Part shown: positions 45,081 through 58,060 of the stretch, piece after piece
Position numbering within the stretch: the first letter of the stretch is position 1
Layout of the letters: every line of letters begins with the position of its first letter
NCBI RefSeq assembly: GCF_028389875.1
Contig: NC_084672.1
Span: forward strand, 1,943,501 to 2,007,500
Source of the DNA: Rhea pennata
Taxonomy: Eukaryota; Chordata; Aves; Rheiformes; Rheidae
Length of the DNA stretch: 64,000 nt
Direction: 5' to 3'
Made by a program: the position numbers and the translations under genes
The notes under the pieces: generated by a model
Told to the model about the DNA's origin: nothing
Database searches by the model: none
The model's input: only the letters and a program-made list of their open reading frames with translations

Positions 45081-47059
45081 ACGGAGGCCCCAAACTTCCG
45101 CGATGATCGCTGGCTTGATTAAGTGTACTGATGAAGACAGCAAGGTTAATACACACGCCAGTGAGTTATAACACTGTCAGCCCGTTCGCCGGGAGATTTT
45201 TCATGGTTGCATCGGCTGGCATCCCGGACAGATTTTCAGGGCGACGTCTTTCCCCTCCCGACCTCCCTGCCAGTGAAAGCGTGAGGAAAAGCCTTGGGTT
45301 TACCGACTTTTTAACTAAATCCGAGGCAGAGACTTTTTATCCAGAGAAAGCTAATGCAAACTGTTAGAGATAAATAAATGAAAGAGCTGCCTGTAGCCTG
45401 GCTGGCTCAAAGGGAAGAAATCCGTCTCACTTCAGCAGAAGGACCTGGAGGTACTGGTCACGTTGACTGGTCACGTCGGCTCATTCATTGCACTGCTACC
45501 TGCCAGGGAGGTTGTGACATCAGAGCAATTAAGACAAACTTTAGTCTATAAGTTCCTGCCTGCAACCTCTACACTTCACAAGAAGACAAATGATCCCTCC
45601 AAGGAAGGAAACAAAGTATTTTCCAGACTACTTTCAAAGTAATATTTAGGATTTGCAGTGGTTCAGGAGAAATTTTTCACTGTGAGGGTTTTTTTTTTTT
45701 AACTTGCTGGTATATAATAAACTACCTCAGCTTTTTTAACACTATTTTATTTCTAATGCAAAAAACCCAAACAAACAATACCCCTAGCCCATCCCCAACA
45801 AAACCACATAAATGCTTAATTTGCTAACCTAAAACTCAGCTTATACACTGAGCCTGTCTTTTATGGTCCTCTTCTGTGTTTATGTTTTCATAACGTGCAT
45901 CTTAACACAAGGATTGATTAAATCAGATTGAATCTGATTAAATGTCAGTATGTTGTGACAAAACACACAGAAATTGCACAAATAAAAAGTACACAGCAGA
46001 CACTGTCATTCTCTGCTTTGCCTTCAAGGTGACAGAGAACCTGAGAGCCTTCGCTCAACCAGAGCAAAGCCAGAGCAGCACGCAGTGCTCCTGGACAGCA
46101 ACGTGGAAGATGAAGGACAACCACGACTTGCAGGTCCTCCCTGGTGGTGGAAGACTTCTGCACCCAAGGCCCAGGGGAGCTCAGGGAAAGCATCCCCACC
46201 AACCTCCACTCAATGCCCACTCACCTCTCCGCTCGCACCTCGTCCTACAGCGACCGCGGGCTCTTGTTGCTCAACGCCGGCTGCCACAACCCATCACGCA
46301 ATGGAGGAGGAAGAGAGATCAAGGCAGAGCCAACACAAGACACTTTCAGCAAGCCACAAACTGCTCTGCTGGTAACCAAAACCCTGGAGCTGGGGCCGGG
46401 GGCCCAGCACGGCTGGTGTCCCTGCCTGGGGCTTGCTCCCCTGTGCGCTGGTGGGACAGCACATGAGCCTGGCCTTGGCCCTCAGCTTCCTTGCGTGGAC
46501 ACGGCAGCGGTGCCTTCGCCCTCTGCACGCTGCAGCTCCCCTGCCCGGGGCTCGGGCCGGCACAACCCCACGGCCCTGCGCTCTGCCGCGTACCTGCTGG
46601 GGCTGCTGCTCCTCCTGTGGTCCCATCTCCCCCACTTCCCAAGCCTTCAGGAGGGGACCGTCCTCCTTCATCTTCCTCTCTGCCTCAGCAAAGCCACCAT
46701 GCTGCGGGGTCGGGGCTGGGGACTGCCCTGGTCACTCCTCACGGAGATCGGGGTCTCCTCGTTCCAGCTCAGCCCTCGGAGCAAACCTGATCCAGCTGCA
46801 GAGCAGCAAGCGATCAGGAGCACAGAGACACCAGCAGCCACCCGACAGCGTGACTGCTGCTAGAGCCAACGTGCTGTTACTGGGGAAGGGCCATGCCTCG
46901 CCTCCTCCCGCGACGGGCAAGTCCAGACACTTCTCACTACCTTTTCTTTTTAAAACAAATAGACTTTCAAGCAAGCATTTTGTGGGTGCCTGCTCCCAAG
47001 AGAGCCAACAGCTCCTTAAGAAGTCCTCTTAACAGTCAGCATGTCACTCGTACAGTAGC

Positions 47060-47408
47060 AAAAGTCTAGCAGTTAAAAAAATACTCTGGAGCCACGAAAT
47101 ATACAATACATTCAGTAACAAAAAATATAGATACAAAATACGTGCTTTAAGGCTGTGTACAGTTTAACTGAAGATTATTTGAGGGCATTAAATTACTCAG
47201 CAACAAAAGAAACGTGTGAAGAAAATTCCTTAATATGAGGCGGGAGGAAAAGGGCAGCAACATATCCTGACAGATTTTGTTGATGCTTCTATAAAATATT
47301 TTTTTAGCAAAATATGATCCAGATACGCTGACAGTCCAAGGTGTGGGGCTGGGTCTGCTCGTCCCAGGTGACCTGTTGTCGTGGGCGCTGCAGTGGCCCC
47401 CGCGCAGC
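47060..47408 (-). other. MAP2K5: MAP2K5 3' UTR (approximate)
   Basis: Minus-strand sequence after the MAP2K5 stop turns from GC-rich to AT-rich within 120 bases and carries several T-runs. I see no canonical AATAAA close by; the first clear one in this sense is at 45746-45751. The 3' end may therefore use a variant signal near 47.1 kb or extend to about 45.73 kb. Confidence 0.4.
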
Positions 47409-47513
47409 TCACTGGGGCCCTTGGTTTGCTCGCCGCTCTTCGAGCATCCGGCACACCCACATGGACACGACTTCGGCATTCCCGTCGTTGTACTGCACGA
47501 TGAAGGGGTGGCC
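47409..47513 (-). CDS. MAP2K5: MAP2K5 (MEK5) terminal coding exon
   Basis: On the minus strand, acceptor 'tgccgttttccag' is followed by GGC CAC CCC, and the frame reads GHPFIVQYNDGNAEVVSMWV, then CRMLEERRANQGPQ and TGA (47411-47409). This matches the C-terminus of MAP2K5 (GHPFIVQFNDGNAAVVSMWVC...EERR), the dual-specificity kinase that phosphorylates ERK5/MAPK7. The exon carries the last kinase-domain helix (the usual HPF motif of kinase subdomain XI) and the short tail. The PB1 domain, catalytic loop and activation segment are in exons beyond the right edge. The gene runs in the same direction as SKOR1 and ends about 8 kb upstream of it, as in mammals. Confidence 0.95.
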   Translation of the reverse strand, partial: GHPFIVQYNDGNAEVVSMWVCRMLEERRANQGPQ

Positions 47514-50500
47514 CTGGAAAACGGCACAGGCAGAGTTAGCTGAAACAAACATGACTCTTCCTGCCCCCCAAAAGTATCTAAGTTTTAATTTTCTGAAAAA
47601 AAACATCAGAATATCTTGTGGCCAAAATCGTAAAAATGCAGTAAAAGACTGGTCCAGTTCAGTGAACTTATCCTTATATCCATATTATCCTCTGTTCATA
47701 TAGACTCTACTGAGGCCATAGTCTAGCACTCTTGAAAACACTGTATTTTTTAGGTTCTATTAGTTCATCATGTTTTGGTCCAGCTCCTTTCTAGGATAAT
47801 CTGTCAGGCTGTTCAACCTCTACAAAATATTTTGGTAAAAAGATATTCCACCAAAAACATTTACCCACTAATTTCTTTGTAAAGGTCTGCAATCTCTTAA
47901 TTTTAAACCTTACCTCTGTAACAATCTCTTTTTATACCTTTTTCTCATTTATTGACACAGTACTCTCCTTTGTCCAAATGAAATTAGAGGAGTAATTGTG
48001 TCCACAACCTGAACTGCTCCATCTATGGGGCAGAGACCGAATTGTGCCATTTGGCACGTGAAAACACACACCCGCTCACTTATATCCATGTCCTTGACTT
48101 ATGTAGGTGGAAACCTCATGCCCTACCCCTCACACATCCTTCATCCCTTAAATGGATGGTTCTACAAATTACCTAAAAAACCAATATCCCTCCAATGTTA
48201 AGTCCCTCTTATTACTTGGTCACTGATTTTTGTGCTGGTAGCTTCAGGAGCACCAGGCGCCAGCGTGCTGCAGCACCTTGGCGGTGGTCCATACTGGGAG
48301 GCACTTCTTCATGTACCTAAGTGCTAGCAGATGCCATTTGGAGGGATCAGTTGACAAAGAAATGAAAATCTCACTTAACACGATTGAAATTGGTCTTCAT
48401 GAGAAGCTACTGCAGGAAATTACAGTATGATAGGAAGAGGGATAACTGTAAAATATTCTCGCCCGTGAATTCAATGGCTACCACAGACACTGGAAGGTGG
48501 TATCTCAGACACCTCACAAAATCAGAACAGCACCTCAGGAGGAAACAAAAATATGGCCTGCAATTTCGGCAGCCAGCTCATGTCTCAATCTGGCCACATT
48601 CCTAGAGATGGGAACATGCCATCTTCAGATGAATCTCAAATGCAGTATAAAAATCCACAGGAAACCCAGTACCGCAATTATATAAATGGCTGAAAGAAAG
48701 CATTTGCCAGGAGAAACCATCACGGATGATGAAAACCTCTACTCCAAATCACTCAAAAGCAGCTCTTTTTTTGCAACACTAAACTTCATAGTTCTTGCAA
48801 ACAATGTCTGAAAATAATCAGAGTAGATGTGTTGGGGAGCCTTTGGGGATGGTGACGTACATATGGGAATTACCAGCGCGCACAGCGCGATGCCAGCCCC
48901 AGCAGTGAGCGGTGGCAATGGGCTTGCTGAGCATGAGAGCTGGGCTGCGCAGGGCCCGCGAAGCCTGGCACGAGGCTGGGCGAAGATGGCACCGAGCGGA
49001 GCAATGAAGCAGCACTGGGCTAAATAGAGTACCATAAATCCTCGCAGCGCCTGCTCAAAGCCATAAAACACTCTGTGGGCCAGGGCCAGCAAATGCAGGA
49101 GCCACAGGAATAAAATATGCCATCAACTACAAAAAATGCAGAGGAAGCATAAGATGCTTTTGCTTCAAGCCTTTGGGATGACTGGAAACTCAGCTAAAAC
49201 TTTTAACAAAGAAATATGAGATGTGGAGGACCTTTCTTCAAAACTTACTGGGACCAAATCACCTGCTTTCCCAGTTAACCTTGTAGAAGATAGATGGGAG
49301 GAGTATTCTGGTGGAGTGACTTAGCTGAGCGAGACATTCACCAGCCAGGAGAACAGGACACACCAAATATACCATGAGGAGCTGCAAACGTCGCAAATGT
49401 TTTATTTCTCTGCACTGACTCCTGGTGCCCTGAAAGCTCTCCAGATAATGGCCCTGGGGCTGAACTGCTTTGTAGCATGGGTCCCAGCCAGCCACAACCT
49501 CAGGACTAGGCAGAAGGGCAGCTTCCCTCCCCGTATGGGCATCTCCAGGCTGCCGCCCACATCCTGGCGCCTCCTCAGGCTTTGAACACAGGCAGAAGAT
49601 GCAAGAGGAGCCTCAACCAAGTCCCGCACGTGCAGGGCAGAGCCTAGCCCTCCACCCCAGCAATTCCTGGCATCTGACATCTCCGTTCGAAGTTGGTCTG
49701 CATCCAGAGGCAGGAAGGATGCTGCCACTTTGCCGTCTGAATTACAGGAGGTTCTTGTTGAGCTCTAGCACCTTTCATTTTAAGCTCACAGAAGAAAACC
49801 AATGCAGAGCAGTTCCCATGGCCAGAGGATCCTCAAACGGGCAGCTGTGGGCTCTGGTAGCTCACAAAGCCGGCACAACAAGGTCTTCGGTTCTTCCCCC
49901 AGGGCAACCTCTGCTGCACTCTCCTTGTGGGGAAAACCATGAATTTGGTCCCTTCACAGTGCAGAGAGAGGAAAAACACAGTAAAAGCAAGACAAAGCTA
50001 ATAAATAAATGAGGCAAACTCATCAATAGTCAGGGAGAGCCAGTTCTTATCTCCACTCATCTCAGAGGGCTAATTCCCATAATTAAACTGATAAGGCCCA
50101 CCAACTTCAGAGAGGACATGAGGTGTATTAAAAGGAAAGGAAACGCTCAACAAAATGGGGAAGGGGGGGTCCAAAAGCAGAACAAGCACCCGCTGGCAGG
50201 ATCGCTGCAGGTGCCCACAGCCATGGGGAGCTGCTCGCCGTCCGCGCTGGAGCCCCGCGGATCCACGCCGTTTAAATCGATCACTAGACCCCTGCTAACT
50301 GAGGGCCTCGGTATGACTCTCGTGTGATTACAGGTTTCAAAAGGAAAGTCAGTTCAAAGAACTTGCTTTCCTCGTCTCCCGTTTGTCAGTGCTTCCCGCA
50401 GGGCTCCAGCCGCAAGCCCTTAATTTTATCCTGAGGCCTTTGAAATTGTGGGCAGCTGCTACCTGCCATTTCATTCGACCTTTCTGAGTTTGCTCTTCAT

Positions 50501-51084
50501 AACTGCTACAGAAATGGATGTTTTCCCCCAATATTCAATTTTTTGAAGCAAATTGCTTCCTTTCAGCCATTTTTAGTTGTAGACAGCAACTTTAAACTTG
50601 ACAGGAAGCTCTGAATTTCCCATCCCGGCAGACGTGTGTGTTCTCACGTACAGTCACCGCTTGGGAAACGGGCCACCAAGGAAGAGGAGCGTATCCAGAG
50701 GTATCAAGAGCCCATTCAAGAGCTTTGAGGATGGCAGCGTATAGCTCAATGCTACCGAGAGAAGATGAACGCTCTTAAAATGATGCATTTAAATACACAG
50801 ACGCTTACGGCACTGAGCATACGGACAATGTCTTTTTCCTTCCAACACCTGGCTATTAGAAGTCTTACTGTGGTCTTGAATGTCTAATACCAGGAATGGC
50901 ATGGAAGGGAAATGGCACCCCTACTTTTCTTTTTTTTTTCTTTTTACCACCTACTCCAGACATGCTGCATAGATTAGGGTTTTAATGTGTTACTTAACAA
51001 AGTCAATCTGAAATATTCTTGTTTTTCCTTTGATTTCTGCCTATGAAAACAATTCAGAAAAGGGCACAATTGGGAATCCAGTGG

Positions 51085-51330
51085 CAGGAGTCCCGGTGTT
51101 TATTCCCAATTGCCATATACTTTCCAGTATGACCTTCATGAAGCTGCCTAATCTCCCTCAGCCTCATGGTTAGAAAGGGAATAAATGATTTTGCCCTGTC
51201 ATGAGAGTGCTATGAGAGTTAGTGCACATGTCTTTTGTACAGCACTTTGGCATTTATGGTGCAAAAAAAGTGAGGTAAAGGCTTATTATAAACAATATAG
51301 GCTAGAAATAGCTGTTTCACCTCTTAAGCA
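51085..51330 (+). mobile_element. Ancient MIR/AmnSINE-like SINE relic
   Basis: The blocks 'tatgaccttcatgaagctgc', 'ctaatctccctcagcctcat', 'agaaagggaataaatgattt' and 'tacagcactttggcatttat' follow the MIR plan (tgaccttgggcaagtcacttaatctctctgagcctcagttt...). Heavily diverged. Confidence 0.5.
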
Positions 51331-53640
51331 AAACAACAGTCAAGGACACTAGTGAGAAGTAGGAAAAAAACAATCAAGAGCCCACAGACAAGGAAGAGCA
51401 GATGCATTGGGGCAATTAAAAAAAAAAAAAAAGCTATTAAAGACAGTCCGCTTCTCCCATGAATCTCCTTTACGATGGAGAGACTGCCTGCAGAGGCAGG
51501 GATCTCTCACCCATATACCCTGGCAGTTAAGCTACTCACAACAAGCAGGGGAAAGCTGCAGGATATGCAAGGTTTAAAGCATCAGATACCCACACTGTTA
51601 GTCCTATTTGCTTTGTTTTGCGAGGTTATTTCACTGAAGCCTTGTGTTTTCCACACTCATTTTGCTCCCTAGGAATAACTTTAACTTAAAATTACTGACC
51701 GTTTAGATTACTGTTTTGTTTTCAAACTGTACTGCTCTAGCGAGGATTTTTTTGTAGGCTGAAGGGATGTTTTTACCAGAGTTTGATTTTTTTTTAATGG
51801 GGAGTGGGAGAACAGAGGTGTTCACCAGAGCTAAGTCTGCAGCGTGAAGTGGGACTGTTTTTGCAAAACTTGGCTGACAAGCTCAGGTGAGGCAGTGAGA
51901 ACAAGGTCACAAGCGTCATGGGACTTAAAAGGTCCAGGGACAGCCCATGCTGAAATCTAGGCCAAAACCACTTTTCTGCTTCTAATACCTGGCCCCCTAG
52001 GCCACAACTGGCTCAGCAACATCTTACTGCTGCAATCATGTCTGCAACTGCAAAATAAATGTATGCTACAGAGTACTACATAATTGTGGACAAGGTGCTA
52101 GTCCATCCAACTTGCCTTTGGTCTGCTTATAGCAATGTATGAAGAGAAAATGCAATGAGAACTACATAAAAGGTACTTGCAGTTAGCATAGCATTCTGAG
52201 CTATGTCAGGGAAAACAGGTAAGACTTCTTTCAAAGCCCAAATTACTGTGATTCCACCAGTAGCAGTCAGCTCTGCTCTTAGCAACCTCTTCACAAGGTC
52301 ATCCTGACACGTTCTCAACATCTGGCCATTATTCGGCATCTAGTTCCCCATTTCCCTTTCTAGGCGCCTAGAGTACTGCAGCCATTAACTCTCCTAGTCC
52401 AAAATATGCTCCTCAGAAACCAGCATCTTTCACTGGAGATGGTTTTGGAGGGGACAGCAGACAGAAGTGGCAGGGAGATCAGATGGGGAGGAAAGGAAGG
52501 AATGAGGTGGAAAAAACAGGTAAAAAATCAAACTGCTAACAGAGAAATGTAGCTGCCCAGCTCCAGGTCTAACACATGCCCAGGCTGCAGGATCGGGCCA
52601 TGATAAACTGTCACTTCAGGAAAGAAAATCAGACCAAGATGCAACAGCTTGGGCACCAGCTATTCAAGAATTCTGGCCTCTGAGCATCTCAGCAACAAGT
52701 AAAAATCACTGGCATCAACAGACCTTGCTTCAACAGTGAGCAATAGTTCTAAAACAAACACAAGCAACCCATTGTACTTAAACATTCTGGTATCGATCTA
52801 TTTTGTTTTGCAAGGTAATGCTGAAAAAAACATTAAATGCACAGAGGCTTGAAATGTGTTTGCAGTCGCAGTGAACAGTTTCTTACTGCCCTGGTGAGAC
52901 AACGTTCTCCATTTGCCATGGTGTGCACACCTTTTTGTAGTGGCCATTATTTTTATTTTTTTTTTTTTTAGTTTATTTTTTGTATTTTTGATAATAAGAA
53001 ATTAGCTTGCTTTCCGGATAGAGAGAGACTCCCAATCCTGCCAACAAATCCCCTGGGCAGCTGCCGAGTTGGGATGCTGAGCTGCACTGGGCTAACACCA
53101 GCAGAGAGCCCGGCTCTTTTCACTAACATCCACATCCACTCATTGCAAATGGGCAAACCAGGGACTGATTTTAAACCTTCCTTAGTAAAATCACTGTAAT
53201 GGAGATACTGTTCACGCCCTATCAGTGATGGTTCATCTAACATTTGAGAGTCTTGGTAACACGAAAATCTGCCCAAAGCTTACAGGCCTAATCACGGAGG
53301 GAAGCATTTCACCGTGGAAAGGGATGCTCATAAGAGGAGTCCAAAGGTTTTGCGGTCCGTCCCCATAACAGAGCTGACCCTATCCCCACGGCATTTCATC
53401 CCTTTGCTCAGACCTCCACATACCTTAGTTATGGAGTAGCAACCATGTCCTGGCCAATCCTTATCTACTCAGCATGAAAAACTGCTGTTAATTGGCAGGT
53501 CCAACATGTCCGAGCAACAGAAAATACATTGCAAAGCAATCGCCAGGCAGCTCTGTCGTACCGGCCGGGGTCCTGGCTCCGCGGCGCCCTGGCCCGGGGG
53601 CCCCGTGCAACCTGCTGCTCGGCTGCACAGCGCTGCAGCA

Positions 53641-53689
53641 GGCAAGGCAAGGCAAGGCAAGGCAAGGCAAGGCAAGGCAAGGCAAGGCA
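53641..53689 (+). repeat. (GGCAA)9.8 pentanucleotide array
   Basis: Nine perfect GGCAA units plus GGCA in the MAP2K5 intron, set in a small GC-rich patch. All frames through it remain open on both strands (for example CLALP repeats on the minus strand), which explains the overlapping small frames there. Confidence 0.97.
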
Positions 53690-53799
53690 GCGAGCGCGGA
53701 GCCGCTCGTGGCGGGAAAGGTCAGGCAGGACGGGGCCGGGATGGCCGTCGAGTGAGTGTCAGCCAGCCTAATTTTGTGTGTCAACTGTGAAAATTAGAT

Positions 53800-54120
53800 A
53801 AACAATGACAAACCAGGCTTTTTAAATGAACTTGTCTCATCTCGTTCTCTTGATAAAGGGTACGTTTCCCAGGCTGCAGTGTCCCGCCGGACAGGTTAAC
53901 TCTTTCCAAGGGGAGCACCTCGCACAGGGTGATGTAAATGATTTAAATATCTGACATGAAATTAAAAGGGCGCTGTCCCCCTGAGCACACTGCTCTGGTA
54001 ATTCAAACACAAACCATCAATCATTTAGCCCAGTCAATTAAGTCGCCATTATTCAAGGGTGTAAGTTCCATAATTTTACCTACCCATAAGACTCTGCAAT
54101 TTGCTTTCCTGGCATTCTGC
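53800..54120. promoter_or_regulatory. Candidate conserved noncoding block in MAP2K5 intron
   Basis: Repeat-free, AT-rich sequence with AATGATTTAAATATCTGAC, ACCATCAATCATTTAGC and GTCAATTAAGTCGCC motifs (PBX/HOX-like ATCAATCA and homeodomain TCAATTAA). Function is inferred from motif density only. Confidence 0.3.
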
Positions 54121-57100
54121 TCCAGATGATGTCTGGGATGTCATCATTTCTGATATTAACCTGCCCGCAGCTTACCGCAATGGGCTTTAAATGGTGTCCT
54201 CAGCGGGACGGCAGCCACGCAGACCTTCTCCAGCCAGCGGGCACGACGCGGCCCCGCTCCCGTCCGGCCCAGGAGCAAGCGCAACGCAGCGAGAAACGAA
54301 ACACCTGCTCAGGGGAGACCAAATTCCCTCCAAGAAACAGCCGCAATAGGTGGTCCTGCACCGCTCACAGCCCCAAACCTGCGCTTCGGAGAGGCTCCAG
54401 CCTCACCGGAGGAAGCGTGGCTGCTGGCGTGCTTTCAGCCGCCTCCGCAGGCGGCCCCGCGCTCGGGGGCAGCCGTCCCCTCCCCAGCCGGGAGGGAGCT
54501 GCAGCGACAGACGTGACCACAGCCCAGAGCAACGAGGAGCAGCAAGGATGCACAGAGAAGGGGTTGCAGGGACAGAGGCCTTGTGCTCACGACTACGCGA
54601 CACCCGAATGCAACCAGTGCCCCTAACGAACCAGAAAGGGCAGCAAGAGACGTCCCCGGCGCGCGAGGTGTGCTGCTAAGCAAACCGCGCCGCTGCGGGC
54701 TGCAGCAGTGCTGTGCTTTAAGTGCCCTCTGTCCTAAGAGTCCTCCCAGACCGCACAGCAAAAGGACTGCGCCCAATTCACTACAAAGCAGCAAAGACAA
54801 ATTATGCATTTCATTTAAAAATTTGAATTCAGCATAACAAAAAACATAATAAAAAGATCCCAACTGTTACAGGCAGACTATCAAGACGATGGTAGTGCCC
54901 TTAGACAGCATTTCAAATACAGTTTATTAGTGTGTGATATGAAAAGGGTATTTTTATTGCATGATATAATGCAATGGGACCTTGGGCGCTCTGCAGAAGG
55001 ACCTTGCACTCAGAAGTGTAATGAACCCGTAGTCCAAAAAACATTATACTGTACATTAACCTATCATTAATGGCACATTAGGGCTAGGGGCATTGCACGC
55101 TTGCTGGTCAGGGCTCCATCAGGACAACATGGAGAAAACCACAATCTTCACAGGCTTTAAACAAATAGAGAAAATAAATATTACTGATGGCTACAGGCTG
55201 CTTTAAGGAAAGCTCACTCTCTGCTTAACATGCGATTTTGATGCCATTTTTAAAAGGAGAGGGAGAAGACTGTGCAGCAGTTCATTAGGCAGTATTAGAA
55301 ATGGCATGTCGCTGCTTCATGGCCCGATGTCGCATGGTGCGTCGGACGCGTCAGCCAGAGCTTTCCTTCTGCAGAAGATGGCAGCTCTGAGCGCTGGGCA
55401 TCTTTCAAGAACAAAATGAAAGCTGGAAACCTGTTCTCCTTCCCCACCATGCCCTAATCCTGCTGACGCTGCCAATGCCTCCCTGTCTGTAGGAGCTGAG
55501 ACCCAGGAGGAACACGGGCCCTAGGAAATCCCGGCTGCCCACAGGACGCCGGGGCTTGTGGCAGGGGTGCCCGCTCAGATGGCCGTAGTGCAAACACTAA
55601 ATCAGAAGAGCCTGGCTGGCAACTCAGCCCTAGCTGGCTAAAGGAGTGCAAGCTCTGCAATTTTGGGAAATGAGAACTTGGCTGTAAACCACTGGACCAC
55701 AGTTGTCACCCCCCCCCCCCGCCAGTTCTCCGATTGCTGCCGATGTTTCTATGCTATTTACAGCTCTCGTAACTAACTGAGGGCGCACGCTCCAGAGGAA
55801 ATTCCTACCCCTCCCAGGTTGGGTGGGAGCAGAAGCCAGGCCTCCGAAACGACAAACGCAAACCCCGGCTCTGTAACCACACAGGACGCCCGGAGAGATG
55901 AGGCGCTTGAGTAACCCAAACTGCCCGGGAGTGGCCCCACGTCTCCCTCTGGTGACCCCACCGCACAGAAGATTTCATTACTACTGCCTCCAGTAGTGGA
56001 GGATTTTACATCTAGAGCTTCTGCCTCCAAGGACAAGCCAAACTAAATGCTGCTCTAATTATCTGTGCTAGCTATCCACAAGGCCAATTTCTGCTCCCAC
56101 AGCCAGGAATAGCAGCTAGGAATCCTCAGGCCAATACTCTATAGCTGACTCCCAAATAGTTGCTAATTCATGGCAGCGAAGGTGTTCAAGCCTCCGTGGG
56201 CTGCTCTGCACAGCAAGCTTCTCCTCCACTGTTTGCTTCTAAGGCTGGACTGCAGTAAAAAATTGGAAGCCCTTAAACACTCACACCGGTCCATGGAGAC
56301 ATGGAATAGGTACATGAGTGGAAAGACCTTGCAGGGCACTGTATTTAAGTGCAATCTGGCTGTTGCATCCTTTGTTTTTCTTTTACAGTTTTAGGATGCA
56401 TTTTGATCATGGCAGCTAACCCTTCACAGAACAAGGAGGGTATCTGAAGTGCGCAAAAAAGCGGTGACTGGGTGGCCTGGCATGTCTAGAAAGCATGTCT
56501 CCAGTGTTTGAAACCACCAGCAAGGTCACCCCTTGCTTAACAGACATCCTTCTCCAGATAGGAGGCCCTTGGCCTCCCAGGTGGTACCTGCCGTGATGGC
56601 ACTGCCAAATCACAGTTAATCCGGTTGGAAAGCATTATCTTTTCTTACCGACTTGCACGCCTGGGTTTGAACAGGTACCAAGTGTTCAGCAGCCCGGTTC
56701 TCTCTCCCGCTTCCTACCCTCACCGTATCAACTTCCCAGGGTTAGGACTGCCTCTTGCCAGGCCTGACAAAAATTCAGCATAGCTGAGGACCTCCTCTCA
56801 GCCGGGTGCTAGCCCGAAATCTCCCGCAGCAGGGGTCAAACACACAGTGCCTCAAATACCTCTGCAGGAGCCTGCGAACACAGGCAGACTGAGGGCCAGG
56901 CGGTCCAAGAGCCAGAAACACAACCACCCCCGCGCTAACTTCTCAGAGTTTCCCACACCCACGAGGACACCACCCGTAGCTTCTGCCGGCTTAGAGAGCA
57001 GAAAGGATCGGCACCAGGGACACGAGAACGGCGGGGTACCAAAAAAGGTCAGAAAGCTGCAACGCGCAGCGGTGTCTTCTGGGTGCGTATGAAGTAGGGA

Positions 57101-57189
57101 TAAGCACACATCTATAAGCGAAATCAAGGATCGCTAGTCTCCTTGAAGTTTCTGCTCTCCTGCCTCATTCCCTCTTTCTGAGCTGTTAA

Positions 57190-58060
57190 TAACACAGCCT
57201 GCTAAACACTTCCACGGCGAGTGTCAGAAAGTGGTGAGTTTTGTTTGTTGCATGGCCTCCCTAACATACATTGTAATTAAAATGTTGATTACTAAACAGT
57301 TTAAATATATGACAGACAATGCAGTTAAAGTCTACAGTTAGGTCAATATGTGATTTAGATTTGCCATTTAAAAAGTCTCATTTAAATTTTGCATACATTA
57401 ATCACTACCATACTTCAATGTTCTGATATCCACCTGACTACACTATTAAAATAAAACTTGCTGCCCCAGGGAAATCCTACTTATTCTTAATTGTTTCGAG
57501 GCTTTGATGGGCTTTTAATCTAAGATTAATTTATGCAATTTTAAATAACTCTTCTTATGATTAATAAGCTTGAAAATTAAAAGGAGTCTAAAGCAATTAT
57601 AATGAGCATTTGGTCATAACCTCATTAGGAGAAGGAGTGAAGGATACAGCTCTGGAATTCTTACAAGACTACAATTTAAGGTTACTTTCAGAGGAGTCAA
57701 ACAGTTCTTGAAATTGCAAAGGCAGATTAGCCTAGGTCAGTGTTAGAGCTGGGGCTATCTAGATTAGCACACTAATAATTTTATTCATCTGACGATATTT
57801 AAGATGGTGAAAAGATGGTACAAAGTGTATCAGACAAAATGATAAATGAATAATGCTACTAAGCAGTCAAATCTTGGAGCTAGATTTCCTGTTTACCACT
57901 ATTTTTTCTTTTGAGAAGTATTCTTTTTTTGGATATTTTTTCTGCGTTGGTAGACTAACTTTTTCCAGTGCAGTTTTACTTTTTGTACAATAAAGATAAT
58001 GGAAAGTGATTTTCAGCTGCTTTAGTATTTTGGTTGAGGCATCAAAAAGACTGCTGCAAT
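57190..58060. promoter_or_regulatory. Candidate conserved noncoding block in MAP2K5 intron
   Basis: About 870 bases without recognisable repeats, dense in homeodomain-type cores (TGTAATTAAAATG, TTGATTACTAA, CATTAATCACTAC, GATTAATTTATGC, TGATTAATAAGC) and with a TGACAG MEIS half-site at 57310-57315. The texture is that of a developmental enhancer. Confidence 0.35.

Larger units (their letters stand above)
39260..45700. other. SKOR1 upstream intergenic region
   Basis: No coding gene recognised. GC-rich CpG-island DNA alternates with AT-rich, TAATTA-rich islands at 39.90-39.97, 40.34-40.39, 40.98-41.18 and 41.39-41.82 kb. A 32-33-bp minisatellite (41.99-42.54 kb), poly-C (42.86 kb), (TTTA)n (43.39 kb) and a CpG cluster at 44.25-45.08 kb follow. 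Long frames in the GC-rich parts overlap on both strands and have no family resemblance. Confidence 0.7.
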
